Source: Nostoc sp. MG11
Lineage (GTDB): Bacteria; Cyanobacteriota; Cyanobacteriia; Cyanobacteriales; Nostocaceae
Assembly: GCF_014904695.1 (NCBI RefSeq)
Contig: NZ_JACXXN010000039.1
Span: 1-45,898, forward strand
Reading direction: 5' to 3'
DNA: 45,898 bases
Below the pieces are notes generated by a model. That model saw nothing but the letters and a program-made list of their open reading frames with translations, had not been told where the DNA came from and ran no database searches. Positions within the stretch are counted from its first letter, which is position 1; each line of letters opens with the position of its first letter. Positions 15,871 to 25,855 of this stretch are shown piece by piece. The translations under genes were made by a program, and so were the position numbers.

Positions 15871-18325
15871 GATTTTTCATTAATGTTAGTTGGGCAAGAC
15901 GCAGTGCCTCTGCTTTAAAAATACCATTCTTTAATCCCTTGTAGAATTCTTTCATTAACAAAGCAGTAGAATCCGCATCTACTAACCATAGAGTTGCCAC
16001 TGTGGTTCTGGCACCTGCTTGTGCAGCGACTCCAGCCATTCCTAATGCTGACCTTTTATTACCCTTTGCAGTCTGACAGGCACTCAAAACTAACAGATCA
16101 ATTGCATCTGCATCAGTTTGAATTCTACTTTTTAGTAATTTGTCAAATTCTCTAATATTGATGACCTTCTCATAGGCTAGAAGTACTGTCTTCAAAGGGT
16201 CAGAGCTAAACTGCCCATGAGTGCTAATATGAATAATTGGGAAGTTATTTTTACTTATTTCTTGCTCTAGACGGCGACTAGTAAACTTTTCATCTAGTAG
16301 TGTGAGATAAGATTGTGTTTGACTTTGGACATCTTTTACTTCTTCTTTAGCTTGAGGTAGTGGTCTGATGCCTTTAGGAGCGTTGCTATCTGACAAGCTG
16401 GGACTGGGCTTAGACAAAGCCGCGATGAGAGATGTGAACCGCTTTTTTGATAAAGGTTTTGGAGATCGAATTTTAGAACCTAGAGTCACTGCAACGCTAT
16501 AATGCTCGATCAAATAATCTTTTCCATCATACAATATGCCCATCGGTATACTTTGGAAAGATTTGTCTAAGATAAATATTAATGTTCCTGATGCAGGTAA
16601 ATATGACGATATCGGCGCGATTAGTTTTTCATAAAGTGCTTGAGAAGGTAAAATAATTTGTCGCACGTTAGTAGAAACAAGTTTATCTTTCTGCAATTTT
16701 CGTATGAGGTCACTAACATGATCTTTAATTAGATTCGCTTCAATAGAGTGATGATGAAGAGAGCGGTCTTGAGACTGTAAAATAACTTCTATAGTGTCAT
16801 CCAAGTCAATGATATGAATTATTCCAGAAACACTATTCAAGTTTTGAACTTCGTTGAGAGCAACGAGATCAAGCTTGCCGCATTTGAGAAAATTTTCTAA
16901 TTGTGCTGTTTGTAAACGTTCGTTTGTTTGAATTACTTCTTTAAGATTAGGATTAGAATCTTTCAAAAGTAACTTCATATAATCACGGTATATCGGTTCT
17001 ACTTCTTCTTGAAAGAAGAACTGTATATCTATATTACTTGACAAAATACTATCACGAATTTGCGCCAGATTGTCAATGGCGGATTTGTACATTGTGAGGG
17101 CTTCTTTAGCTTTCCCTTGCTTGTTGTACAAGTTTCCTAGTTGTTGTTGCCATTGGTAAACAATATCTTCCGCTTGAATTGATTGAGCTAAGCTTAAAGC
17201 TTCTATGAAATATGATTCTGATTTCTCTGGTTGTAATTTACCTAAAGTGCCAAGACTATAAGACTTTATTCGCTGATTAGTGGTATTTCTAGCCGTTTGC
17301 AAAGCTGACTGACCATACTCAATAGCTAATGAACGTAGTTGCTGCTCTGGAATTTGACTTAAACTATTAGCAAAGTTGAGTTTCGCATAAACAGATTGGG
17401 TAGCTGATAATTGAGAAAATGTAGAAGAGTGTTTTAAAAGTCTATTAACTGAAGGTTGAATTTGTTGTTGGATTTGATTGCGAATCTCAACTAATTGTTG
17501 ATTGCCTAAATCTAACTCTACTGTTAACCACTTCTCAAAATCTAATAGTAAGCTCAAATGATGCAGTTGAGATTTTAGTTGTGTGACTGGAGAATTTGCT
17601 GAAACCTGATTCACTTGCTGATAAACTTCAAGTGACTTGAGTGCTTGTTGCGAAATCAGATCTACAATTTCATTTTTAAAATCTGGTTCTTCTACTTCAT
17701 AATATTTATTTCGTGCTTGTTGATAAATAGCTTCCTCAGTATTAGCCAAAGACAGCAAAATATTATTAGGCTTAACAGAGGCTGTCTGTTGAGCAATTGA
17801 TAACGTTTTTACTAAAATTATTTTTGATTCATCTAACTTACCAATTAAGCGCAAGACATCTCCGAAGTTGTGCCATGCAAATAAATTTACTGGCAAATGT
17901 TTTTGCTTATCAATCGCCGCTATCAATAGTTTTGTTATAGATTCAGTAGACTGAACTGGCAAGAACGCACAAATCTTAGTATCTGTATTTAGCTTTAGAG
18001 CTTGCAATAGTGTGTTACAAGCCAAACGATTTAAACCTAAAGCCTGTAAGGCAAGGTTTTGGTTAATTAAGCTGCCAGTAATACCTTCTTCGTAGCCAAG
18101 TTGACGATAAATTTTTGTAGCTGATTCCCAGGAATCAAGGGCCTCCGATGCTCGTCCTTCATTTAAATACTTTTCTCCTACTTGGGTTAGTAGTCGCGCC
18201 TGATTACGTTTTTGTGCTTGTTTATTTACAGTTTGAGCAGCGATAATGGATGGCTTGCCTACAACCGTAAACAGCCCCAGAATACTTGAGAAAACATATT
18301 TAAACCAATCTCGGCGTTTAATCAT
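15812..18325 (-). CDS. CHAT domain protein with TPR repeats, 837 aa
   Basis: An N-terminal hydrophobic segment (about 8-28) may be a signal or anchor. Residues about 30-480 are TPR-like helices. The C-terminal 300 residues form a CHAT (caspase-like) peptidase domain with catalytic His703 (HISTHGQ) and Cys750 (LSACQTA), both present. The GMAGVAAQAGA and TLWLVDADST motifs are standard for the family. CHAT proteases act in bacterial signalling and defence. The ATG overlaps the stop of the TpsA-like gene by four bases, so the two are translationally coupled, as often seen with cyanobacterial TpsA genes. The 3' end converges with the secreted-protein gene. Confidence 0.9.
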   Translation of the reverse strand: MIKRRDWFKYVFSSILGLFTVVGKPSIIAAQTVNKQAQKRNQARLLTQVGEKYLNEGRASEALDSWESATKIYRQLGYEEGITGSLINQNLALQALGLNRLACNTLLQALKLNTDTKICAFLPVQSTESITKLLIAAIDKQKHLPVNLFAWHNFGDVLRLIGKLDESKIILVKTLSIAQQTASVKPNNILLSLANTEEAIYQQARNKYYEVEEPDFKNEIVDLISQQALKSLEVYQQVNQVSANSPVTQLKSQLHHLSLLLDFEKWLTVELDLGNQQLVEIRNQIQQQIQPSVNRLLKHSSTFSQLSATQSVYAKLNFANSLSQIPEQQLRSLAIEYGQSALQTARNTTNQRIKSYSLGTLGKLQPEKSESYFIEALSLAQSIQAEDIVYQWQQQLGNLYNKQGKAKEALTMYKSAIDNLAQIRDSILSSNIDIQFFFQEEVEPIYRDYMKLLLKDSNPNLKEVIQTNERLQTAQLENFLKCGKLDLVALNEVQNLNSVSGIIHIIDLDDTIEVILQSQDRSLHHHSIEANLIKDHVSDLIRKLQKDKLVSTNVRQIILPSQALYEKLIAPISSYLPASGTLIFILDKSFQSIPMGILYDGKDYLIEHYSVAVTLGSKIRSPKPLSKKRFTSLIAALSKPSPSLSDSNAPKGIRPLPQAKEEVKDVQSQTQSYLTLLDEKFTSRRLEQEISKNNFPIIHISTHGQFSSDPLKTVLLAYEKVINIREFDKLLKSRIQTDADAIDLLVLSACQTAKGNKRSALGMAGVAAQAGARTTVATLWLVDADSTALLMKEFYKGLKNGIFKAEALRLAQLTLMKNPKYAHHYYWAPFLLVGSWL

Positions 18326-20828
18326 TGCTGGGTATCGATTGTAAAAGTATTTTTTGATACATTTTCTTCAGAACATAAGTTAGCGGACAACGCAGCATAG
18401 GGTGTCCCTGAATTAGCTTCTGCCGTCAACACGATATTTCCATAAGAATCTTTTATCCAACCTTGTGCTTCTATATTTTGGATTGGTTTTTTAGTTATCA
18501 ATTTTGGTTCTTCGGAATTATTGTTGACCTGGACAGAAACAAAATTGTCTTGCCAGGTCGGTTTAATAGGTGGTACATCGTTAGGACTGAGCGGTAATCT
18601 ATCAACGCCAGTTATGATAAATTCACTTTCCGCCACGCCTGACTGTCCCTGGCAAGCCGAGGCTATTTCAGGAATTTCTGTAACTGTATTTGATGCTGTG
18701 GTAGCACCACCAGGGTCAAAGGGGAAGCCGTTGATTTGAACTGTACCATTAAGTCCTAACTGTGAGCTTACTTCAACTCGGCTATCATCAGAGAAAAAGA
18801 ATCCATCAGCATTGATCCAAATATTGCCGCCGCGTCCTCCAAAAGCATTGGCTGTGATAGCGCTACTTCCCAAGCTAAACAAAGCAGCTGTATCAATGGT
18901 GATGTTTCCACCGTCACCGTTAGTGCCTTGCTGACCAGCAGTTGCAGAGATGTTGCCGTTGTTTAATTGAAGAATTTTTGAGTTGATATCAATGTCACCA
19001 CCCTGACCAACAGCAGTGGTTGCAGTGATACCTCCTTTGTTTGTAATGTTGATTGTATTGGCATTAATCTGAAGCTTCCCTGCATCGCCAGAGCCATCAT
19101 TACTTACGGTGACTTCCGCGCCGTTTGTGACGCTCAACTGATCAGTATTAATTGTCACGTCTCCAGATTTTCCAGAAGGCTTTAGTGGGAGTCTAAATAA
19201 ATTTTGTAGCGTTTGAGACTCAATATTAGCAGACGAGATTACCGAGCTAGGATTCCCAGAGCCAGGTGTTGTGCCACTTATTTCTACGGAGTCACGAGCG
19301 TTAATAATAACACTGCCACTATCGCCAGATGCTAAGGTAGAAGCATCAATTCTTCCTCCATCGTAAACCATTAACCTTGGTGCATCAATTGTTAACGTCC
19401 CAGCTTTGCCAGCATTAAGCGATGTGGAAGACAGGACACTTGGCTGAGAGGTTATCGGTGAAGCTCCTATTATTTCTATAGAGTTAGTCGCACTTACAGT
19501 TGTATCTCCTCCTTTACCAGTTCCAAAGGTTGAAGTAGATAAGTTACCGCCATTCGCGGCAATAAATCGTTCCGTTGCCACTCTGATTTTACCCGCATCT
19601 CCAGAATTAAAAGTTGCAACAGCAATAGTACTAAAAACACCAGCATTAAGAGGCGAAACCCCAATCACTTGCACAGAATTAGAGGCATCAATAATTATGT
19701 TGCCACTTGGTGCTGCACCAAAGGTTAAATTACTTATCTGGCCTCCATTCCGAATAATTATCTGCTTAGTTGAAATTGCAATATCACCAGCTTTACCAAA
19801 TCCCAAAGTTTCACTCCGCAAACTACTAGCAGTCCTAGCAATTGGATCACTACCACTTGACACCTCTAAAGACTCAGAAGCATTTAATCTTAATGAGCCT
19901 GCTGGTAGTAGTCCTTGGTTTTGATTCAAGATTACTGATCCATCAGTAAGCGTAACTATGTGTCCTTGTATCTGTATAGAACCATTACCAGTTCCACTAA
20001 CATCAGCCAGTGAGCGTCCTAACAAGTGAACGTTTTGGAAAGAGAGTATACCTTCATAGCCTAATTCCCAACCAGAAGTAGTTGGACTAATACTGACTAA
20101 ACTATTGCCATTAACACTACCTAATTCAAGTCGTCCCCCTTTTGCCTTTATCGTACCGCTCTCAAAAAATACATCACCTCCAATAATTGCTAGAGTTTTT
20201 CCAGGCTGTACTTGCAAACCTTCTAAGTTATTACTCAGGATAAGTGGAGAAAATGGTGGCCCAATTAGTTGATGACCTTTGCCTTGCACTCTAATTGTTC
20301 CGGGATTTCTTCCAAATTGCAGTCCAATAGGAGTATTGATAGTTAGCAGGGGCGTTGCTTGAGGGTTTGTAGCGCTGAACTCAAAGTTATTTGCAAACTT
20401 TAAGCTACTAGCTGTACTTGCTAAAAACGAGCCACCGATATCTAGACGCGCATTCTGACCGAATATAATACCATTTGGATTAATTAAAAAAAATTAGCTG
20501 TACCGTTCGCTCGAATTAAACCATCAATATTAGAAATAGATTGTCCTGTTACCCTGCTAATAATATTTTGGACATCTAAGGTATTGTTAAAGTGAGCCGT
20601 ACCGCCGATAGGAACAGAAAACTCTTTGAAGCTGTGGAATAAATTACCTCCAGCCTTGGTTCCTCCATTAACAATATTTATATTGCCATCTTGTATCAAT
20701 ATAGATGGAGTAGGTAGGCTAGCATCTTGAATAATCTGTGCTTCTACTACTGGTTCTAAAATTGACGAACACATAAAAGATAAGCTTTGAGATAAAAGGA
20801 AACCCCAAACATGAATGTAAAATCTCAT
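18322..20828 (-). pseudogene. TpsA-type filamentous-haemagglutinin-like exoprotein, frame broken at a poly-T tract
   Basis: The ATG at 20828 opens a signal peptide ([16 protein letters not shown]) and the TPS secretion domain ([33 protein letters not shown]). After NGTANFF the frame hits TAA inside an 8-T run. One more T restores [15 protein letters not shown] and then a long beta-helix of repeats (GDAGKI, GGDTTVSA, GKSGDVTI) to the end at 18322. Rejoined it is about 835 aa, normal for the family. The C-terminus has the usual ACQG...SEFIITG segment. TpsA proteins are exported by a TpsB barrel; the only TpsB sequences here are fragments at 23303 and 34848. It could be dead, phase-variable, or rescued by slippage. 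Confidence 0.85.
20486..20493 (-). other. 8-T homopolymer at the TpsA frameshift
   Basis: On the coding strand GCTAA is followed by eight T and then AATTAATCC. With nine T the protein reads NFFLINP; with eight it stops at TAA. Runs of eight or nine identical bases are the usual substrate for slipped-strand mutation and transcriptional slippage. Confidence 0.8.
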
Positions 20829-21423
20829 AATTATAAAAATTGATATTTGTCGTAAGTATACAATCAAGTGATATTTCCGTAAACCGTTATTTACTTTTTA
20901 CTATAAAAGATTAAATTCAATGCAATGTATAATGAAAAAATTTTTACCATCAGGATGAACGCAGCTAAATATTGATGAACTGACAGGATATTGCAAAGGA
21001 AGTGGGGTAGAGTTAGCTATAAATAATAAAAATAACAAAGTTTTTTGATGGTGCAAGAGTACCTGAAGTGAACTCAGTATGGTATTGTTAAATAGTTTTT
21101 CTATTGACACAGAATAAGCAGATTTCAGTTTAATTTATATGAAGTTTAAACCTAAAATTAGTATTTCTGACTACTTTACAGTGATATAGAAGATTTATGA
21201 ATAGATTGCACGGAAAGATATAAGTTAATCGATACTTTTACAATTGCCATCTCTAAGGTGATTTGTAGAGTATTACAATCCAATCAATCATCTTTTAGTT
21301 TTGCCATTTTGTTCTCCAATTAATCTTAAAAGCCATTTAAATAAAGTATAAATAATAGTGTACTATGACATAAGTTAACGTTATGTCAGTAATCTAAGTA
21401 TCATCTAGGGTTTTATAAATTAC
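20829..21423. other. Intergenic region between the TpsA-like gene and ggt
   Basis: About 600 AT-rich bases between divergent genes. A 69-codon minus frame at 20901-21110 has no ribosome site and no recognisable protein character. The promoters for both genes should lie here. TATGACATAAGTTAACGTTATGTCA at 21362-21386 contains an inverted repeat (TGACATAA against TTATGTCA), a possible operator for ggt. Confidence 0.5.
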
Positions 21424-23247
21424 ATGAAAAACTATAAAAAGTTAAAAAAGTGTTTAAAACCTTTGGCTTTTGGTACTACATTAATTAGTATTCTTATTGC
21501 TATAGATATAGTAGTGTTTGGTAGTATTTACCATCCATTAACTTATATTTACAACCTCCTAAGTTTTATTGGGTGTAAATATTCTCCATCTCCTAACTGT
21601 AGCCAAACTGCACTTTCAAGCTCATACCCTAATGTATTAGGTAAAAATGGTGTTGTTGTTACTACACAACATGAAGCGTCTAAAGTGGGATTGCGAATTC
21701 TGAAAGAAGGTGGGAATGCAGTTGATGCGGCAGTAGCCGTAGGATATGCCTTAGCAGTGACCGAACCCTGTTGTGGCAATCTTGGCGGAGGTGGTTTCAT
21801 GTTAATTCACCTCGCTAATGGAAAAGATACATTTATTAATTTCCGTGAAAAGGCTCCTTTAGCTGCTACTCAGACTATGTACCTCGATAACAAGGGGAAG
21901 CTAAAAGTAGAAGTGAATACTAAAGGTTATCTTGCAGTTGCAGTCCCAGGAACTGTCAAAGGACTTGAATATGCACTTTCCCAATATGGGACAATGACCC
22001 GCAAGCAGGTTATGGCTCCAGCTATTCAACTTGCTATTAAAGGTCTTGAATTGCAGCAGGGAGATATTCAAATGTTAAAAACTGGGACTGCCAAGTTCAA
22101 GACTCAACCTAATGTTGCCAATATATTTTTGAAAAATGGCAAGCATTCTTATCAAGTAGGTGAACACTTGGTGCAGAAAGACCTAGCTAAGACTCTCAAT
22201 CTAATTTCAATTCAAGGGTCAGATGCCTTTTACAAAGGAACAATTGCACAGGAAATAGTTAAAGCTAGTCGTGAGCAGGGTGGTATTCTGACACTTGAAG
22301 ATTTTAGTAACTATGCGATCGCTCAAACTGCACCTGTAAAATGCAACTATCGTGGGTATGAAGTCATTTCTGCTCCACCTCCAGGGGGCGGTACTACCTT
22401 GTGTCAAATGCTGAATATTTTAGAAGGCTACGATCTTAAAAAACTTGGCTGGCATTCTTCAGAGAGCCTCCATTTTATGCTATCGGCCATGTTGTACGCC
22501 TATGCTGATCGCAATAAGTACTTAGGAGATCCTCAATTTGTAAACAATCCCGTTGAGCAACTCTTATCAAAAAGTTATGCAAGCTCTATCCGTTCCCAAA
22601 TTCCGCATAAGCAAGCCATTCCTCCAGAGCCTCTCTACTCTGAAATTACATCTTATGAGGGAACGCAAACAACTCATTACTCCATTCAAGACAGCTATGG
22701 TAATGCTGTGGCTGTAACTTATACCATTAATTCTAACTTTGGGGCAGGAGTGATTGCTGGTAATACTGGTTTCTTCCTTAATAATGAAATGGATGCTTTT
22801 ACATCTAAACCAGGTGTGGCTAACAACTATGGCTTAGTGCAAGGAAAGGCTAACGTCATTGCACCAGGTAAACGTCCCCTCAGTTCTATGGCACCCACTA
22901 TTGTGAAGAAAAACGACAAAGTTTTCCTCATTACGGGTAGCCCAGGTGGGCCAACAATTCCCACAACTATTTTACAAATTATTACTAATGTAATTGACTA
23001 TGACAAGAATATTACTGAAGCTGTCAATGCTCCCCGAATACATTATCAAGGGATGCCAAATATAGTACTTACTGAACCATATATGCTTAAATCAAATGTA
23101 ATTCAAGATTTATGGTCAATGGGATATAGAGTTATTCCTTTTTCTCGTTGGGGTGCAGCCGAATCTATTCTATTGAATCCTAAAACTGGGTTATTTTATG
23201 GTGCTAATGATAGCCGTAAGCGTGCTGGGCAAGCTGTAGGTTATTAA
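21424..23247 (+). CDS. ggt: Gamma-glutamyltransferase, 607 aa
   Basis: An N-terminal membrane segment (about 15-35) anchors or exports the protein. The rest matches the Ntn-hydrolase GGT family: GGNAVDAAVAVGYALAVTEP and GNLGGGGFM in the large-subunit part, the autoprocessing site at TQ-TTHYSIQD with nucleophile Thr416, and the oxyanion motif GSPGGPTIPTT. It splits gamma-glutamyl bonds of glutathione and related peptides outside the cytoplasm. The length (580-610 in relatives) and key residues suggest an active enzyme. It stands alone, transcribed away from the TpsA gene and ending 55 bases before a transporter fragment. Confidence 0.95.
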   Translation: MKNYKKLKKCLKPLAFGTTLISILIAIDIVVFGSIYHPLTYIYNLLSFIGCKYSPSPNCSQTALSSSYPNVLGKNGVVVTTQHEASKVGLRILKEGGNAVDAAVAVGYALAVTEPCCGNLGGGGFMLIHLANGKDTFINFREKAPLAATQTMYLDNKGKLKVEVNTKGYLAVAVPGTVKGLEYALSQYGTMTRKQVMAPAIQLAIKGLELQQGDIQMLKTGTAKFKTQPNVANIFLKNGKHSYQVGEHLVQKDLAKTLNLISIQGSDAFYKGTIAQEIVKASREQGGILTLEDFSNYAIAQTAPVKCNYRGYEVISAPPPGGGTTLCQMLNILEGYDLKKLGWHSSESLHFMLSAMLYAYADRNKYLGDPQFVNNPVEQLLSKSYASSIRSQIPHKQAIPPEPLYSEITSYEGTQTTHYSIQDSYGNAVAVTYTINSNFGAGVIAGNTGFFLNNEMDAFTSKPGVANNYGLVQGKANVIAPGKRPLSSMAPTIVKKNDKVFLITGSPGGPTIPTTILQIITNVIDYDKNITEAVNAPRIHYQGMPNIVLTEPYMLKSNVIQDLWSMGYRVIPFSRWGAAESILLNPKTGLFYGANDSRKRAGQAVGY

Positions 23248-23302
23248 CCCTGTTTAATTACTCTCGGAAAACAAAAATTAGAGCCAAATTTTCAACTATG
23301 GG

Positions 23303-23606
23303 TCAGGATTTTCTGCTGGCTGATAACAGCGTGTTTGCTTCGGCAGAAGTGCAAGTACCCATTCTAAGGGCTGGTGGTACGTTGCAGGTGATTCCCTTTG
23401 CAGACTTCGGTGTGGGGTGGAATTCTGGTGCAGAAAATCCCGATTCGAATACTGTGGCTTCTGTTGGACTGGGATTGCAATGGCGCGGGGGCGAAGGCTT
23501 TACTGCTCGTGTTGATTGGGGGATTCCTTTAGTAGATGTGGATTCGGACGGAAGAACTTGGCAGGAGAATGGGGTGTATTTTTCTGTGATTTATAATTCC
23601 TTTTGA
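23303..23606 (+). pseudogene. 3' fragment of a TpsB/ShlB-type outer-membrane transporter
   Basis: About 100 codons (QDFLLADNSVFASAEVQVPI to the terminal aromatic NSF) match the last strands of the barrel of two-partner secretion transporters (ShlB/FhaC, Omp85 superfamily), normally 550-600 aa. There is no POTRA domain and no upstream barrel: homology starts abruptly at CAGGATTTT. The next ATG is two codons upstream, so a short frame is open but cannot make a working pore. The same segment recurs at 35260-35563 with high nucleotide identity by eye. Confidence 0.85.
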
Positions 23607-23966
23607 AGATAATTTGTGATAACACACGTCTAAGCGTTGTACAAAAACTATACTTGAAAAATTTTCTTTAATTTTCCTGATGGAGACAAGGAAGACTGTA
23701 TGTTACTGCAACACCGTATTGTTTATATCTGAATGAGATTTTAGAAAAAATTACTAGCAATGGTGGTAAAAGTTTTTGAAATTTATGCTTTTCCATAGAT
23801 AACATTTATTCTGTTAGGTAGATAAATAGATTGCATAATATTTCATACTGTTGAACTCAATAGTCCTGTTGAACGAAGTCAAAGGTCAGAAAGATGATCT
23901 TTCTGACCTCTCGTTAAAAAATAATTGGTAAGGTTTAATATTTACTGTTTTTAAGAAGGTTGATCA
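23607..23966. other. Gene-free stretch with a terminator-like hairpin
   Basis: No frame is supported. The main feature is the perfect hairpin at 23883-23909. The end, at 23950-23966, provides AAGAAGG before the next start. Confidence 0.5.
23883..23909 (+). terminator. Perfect inverted repeat, probable terminator
   Basis: AGGTCAGAAAGAT and ATCTTTCTGACCT are exact complements around one base (an effective 12-bp stem with a 3-base loop). The T tract downstream is poor (CTCGTTAAAAA), so termination on the minus strand or protein binding is also possible. Confidence 0.5.
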
Positions 23967-24251
23967 ATGGGTTACTACAATTTTAATGAGCATTTCTGGA
24001 CAGCAAAGACAGTTTGTAACCCAGTATCAACAAAGTTAAATACGAGAAATACCCGCAACAGCAGAATAAGAAAGATTTTATTTGTAGTATGCGTTGCTGT
24101 ATGGACACCACTGTTAGTTCAGATTCTAACGATGATTACAAATACAAATCAGCAAAAAACATCTATGAATACTGATAACTCTAATGGTAATTGCTTGATG
24201 TTGAAAGTTAGCAAGGGTTTTCAAGCTTATTGTTCTATTCAGAAGCAGTAA
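23967..24251 (+). CDS. Small membrane protein, 94 aa, unknown
   Basis: The ATG has AAGAAGG eight bases upstream. A basic region (residues about 22-38) precedes one membrane segment (about 38-55, ILFVVCVAVWTPLLVQIL), then a polar 40-residue tail with two cysteines (NGNCLML, AYCSI). This is a single-pass topology with the tail likely outside. The family is unknown and there is no obvious operon partner. Confidence 0.5.
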   Translation: MGYYNFNEHFWTAKTVCNPVSTKLNTRNTRNSRIRKILFVVCVAVWTPLLVQILTMITNTNQQKTSMNTDNSNGNCLMLKVSKGFQAYCSIQKQ

Positions 24252-24498
24252 TCAACCAATGACTCTTAAGCAAGAGGTATAATTTTCTCTGCACAGATGA
24301 TAAAGTATCAGGTTGATGAGCGGCTTCATTTCCTGTCTTATCGCTTCTGACTACGTACTCTGGATTATTAACACTTGTAGCAATATAGTTTCCTCTAAGG
24401 TTTGTGGGTGAAGTCAACTGCTTTAGCACCTCGCCTGTCACCTTACTTTGTGGAATATTTCATTCAACCTTGTCAAATTTTTCAGATTTTTCCTACCA

Positions 24499-24684
24499 TT
24501 AGACACGCAGATTAAAAATCTGTACTAATCCAATGATTATAAGATATACTGCCACAATATAATTAAGCAATCTGGGAAGTATAAGAATCAATATTCCTGC
24601 AATTAAAGCAACAATACCATTAATGTTAACACTTACTTGAAGGGCAGTAGTTTTTTGTGCAAGTAGAATTGGTAGATAAGACAT
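24499..24684 (-). CDS. DUF3096-like membrane protein, 61 aa
   Basis: Two hydrophobic helices (about 22-38 and 42-58) with the family signature ILILPRLLNYIVAVYLIIIG. DUF3096 proteins are small two-helix membrane proteins of unknown role, often around 60 aa, so this one is full length. It starts at ATG and has no clear operon partner. Confidence 0.8.
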   Translation of the reverse strand: MSYLPILLAQKTTALQVSVNINGIVALIAGILILILPRLLNYIVAVYLIIIGLVQIFNLRV

Positions 24685-25153
24685 AGTTAGTTAAGTGTAA
24701 GAGTAGTTTACTATTGACGTTAATTTACCGGTTCCTAAAATCAGTTTGACTTTGCTTATCAGCTATAGACATTTAATATGCCATAACAAAAGCTGAATGG
24801 TGTATTGTCTGTGTGAAGATTGGCGCACTCTTCAAGTTCTAGCGCTTGTCAAAAACTGCGAAAAAACCTTAAAACTATTGCAGCATCTAGGTTAGGAGCG
24901 CGTGTCAGATTTAGTGAATTCTGGCGCTGTTGTGATTAGTATAGATGCTTTGAAGGTGGTGATGCGATCGCTGGCTTGATTATTGCTACCCTCCATAGAA
25001 ATACAGTATATTCTCAACAGAGTCGAAAATCATCTCATTAAGCTTTGTTTGTTGACAAGAATTTCAGCGTAGGCGTAGCCCGTCGTAAGCTTAAGGCATA
25101 ACTGTTAATGTAAGATCTGTGCTGAAAAAAATCACTTAAGCGACAACTGATAT
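24685..25153. other. Gene-free stretch with HIP1 and a small dispersed repeat
   Basis: No supported gene. It contains a HIP1 site near 24964 and, at 25070-25090, GCGTAGGCGTAGCCCGTCGTA, the same class of small repeat seen inside genes elsewhere in this window. Confidence 0.55.
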
Positions 25154-25789
25154 ATGGTGAACACACCAGACACATTCGATTGGGATTTCTTCTTGAGGCA
25201 ATGGAGTAGGGATTTACTGGAACGTTTGGAGAATAGCGAATTTACAAGTCTTCCTTTGGAGGTTGTTCATACAAGGTGGTTAGGCTATCCTGGAGCAACA
25301 AATGATGAGATTTCTATTGCTGAAGCTCGTTTGAAAACAACTTTGCCACCTTCTTACCGAAGCTTCCTAGTAATGAGTAACGGTTGGCCAAGGTTAGATG
25401 TTCTGGTTGATAGGCTTTGGTCAATTCAAGAGGTTGAATGGTTAGCGTCGAGAAACCAAGAACTGATTGATGCGTGGATGACTGGAGTTGAAATAGGAGG
25501 TGGATCTCGTTCTGTGCCCGATGAGGAATATCATGTGTACGGAGACGAACAAGATTCTACTTCGTTACGAGATGATTATCTACAAACAACTTTAGAAATT
25601 GGTGGAAACCCAGAACAAGGGCTATTGTTACTTAATCCCCAAGTAGTATTTGAGAATAGAGAGTGGGAAACTTGGTTTTTTGCTAACTGGCTTCCTGGCG
25701 CTCAAAGGTATAAATCATTTCATGAATTAATCCAAGATAGACATAAACGTTTCCTGGACTCATTTCCTAAGCTTCGAGAACTTTCTTGA
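25154..25789 (+). CDS. SMI1/KNR4 (SUKH) family protein, 211 aa
   Basis: Residues about 38-190 form a SUKH domain: RWLGYPGATNDEISIAEARL, LPPSYRSFLVMSNGW and the late aromatic EWETWFFANWLPGA. SUKH proteins are known as immunity proteins against nuclease and other toxins in polymorphic toxin systems, and also occur as stand-alone proteins. It is cytosolic with no signal peptide. A hairpin terminator follows directly (25800-25827). A secreted NucA/NucB-like nuclease gene lies 700 bases away on the other strand, a suggestive but not adjacent partner. Confidence 0.85.
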   Translation: MVNTPDTFDWDFFLRQWSRDLLERLENSEFTSLPLEVVHTRWLGYPGATNDEISIAEARLKTTLPPSYRSFLVMSNGWPRLDVLVDRLWSIQEVEWLASRNQELIDAWMTGVEIGGGSRSVPDEEYHVYGDEQDSTSLRDDYLQTTLEIGGNPEQGLLLLNPQVVFENREWETWFFANWLPGAQRYKSFHELIQDRHKRFLDSFPKLRELS

Positions 25790-25799
25790 GAAAAAATAA

Positions 25800-25827
25800 G
25801 ATGCACAGTAGTTGAGTACTGTGCATC
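25800..25827. terminator. Bidirectional terminator between convergent genes
   Basis: GATGCACAGTA and TACTGTGCATC pair perfectly around GTTGAG. The plus side is followed by TAAAAAG and the minus side by a T-rich run (complement of AAAAAATAA), so it may serve the SUKH gene and the TPR gene together. Confidence 0.75.
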
Positions 25828-25855
25828 TAAAAAGTCAATGACACACTGATTAGTT

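Noticed and set aside
20901-21110. 69-codon minus frame
   Set aside because: No ribosome site, biased AT-driven composition, no recognisable pattern.
24235-24441. 68-codon minus frame
   Set aside because: Overlaps the end of a better-supported small gene, no ribosome site, no family pattern.
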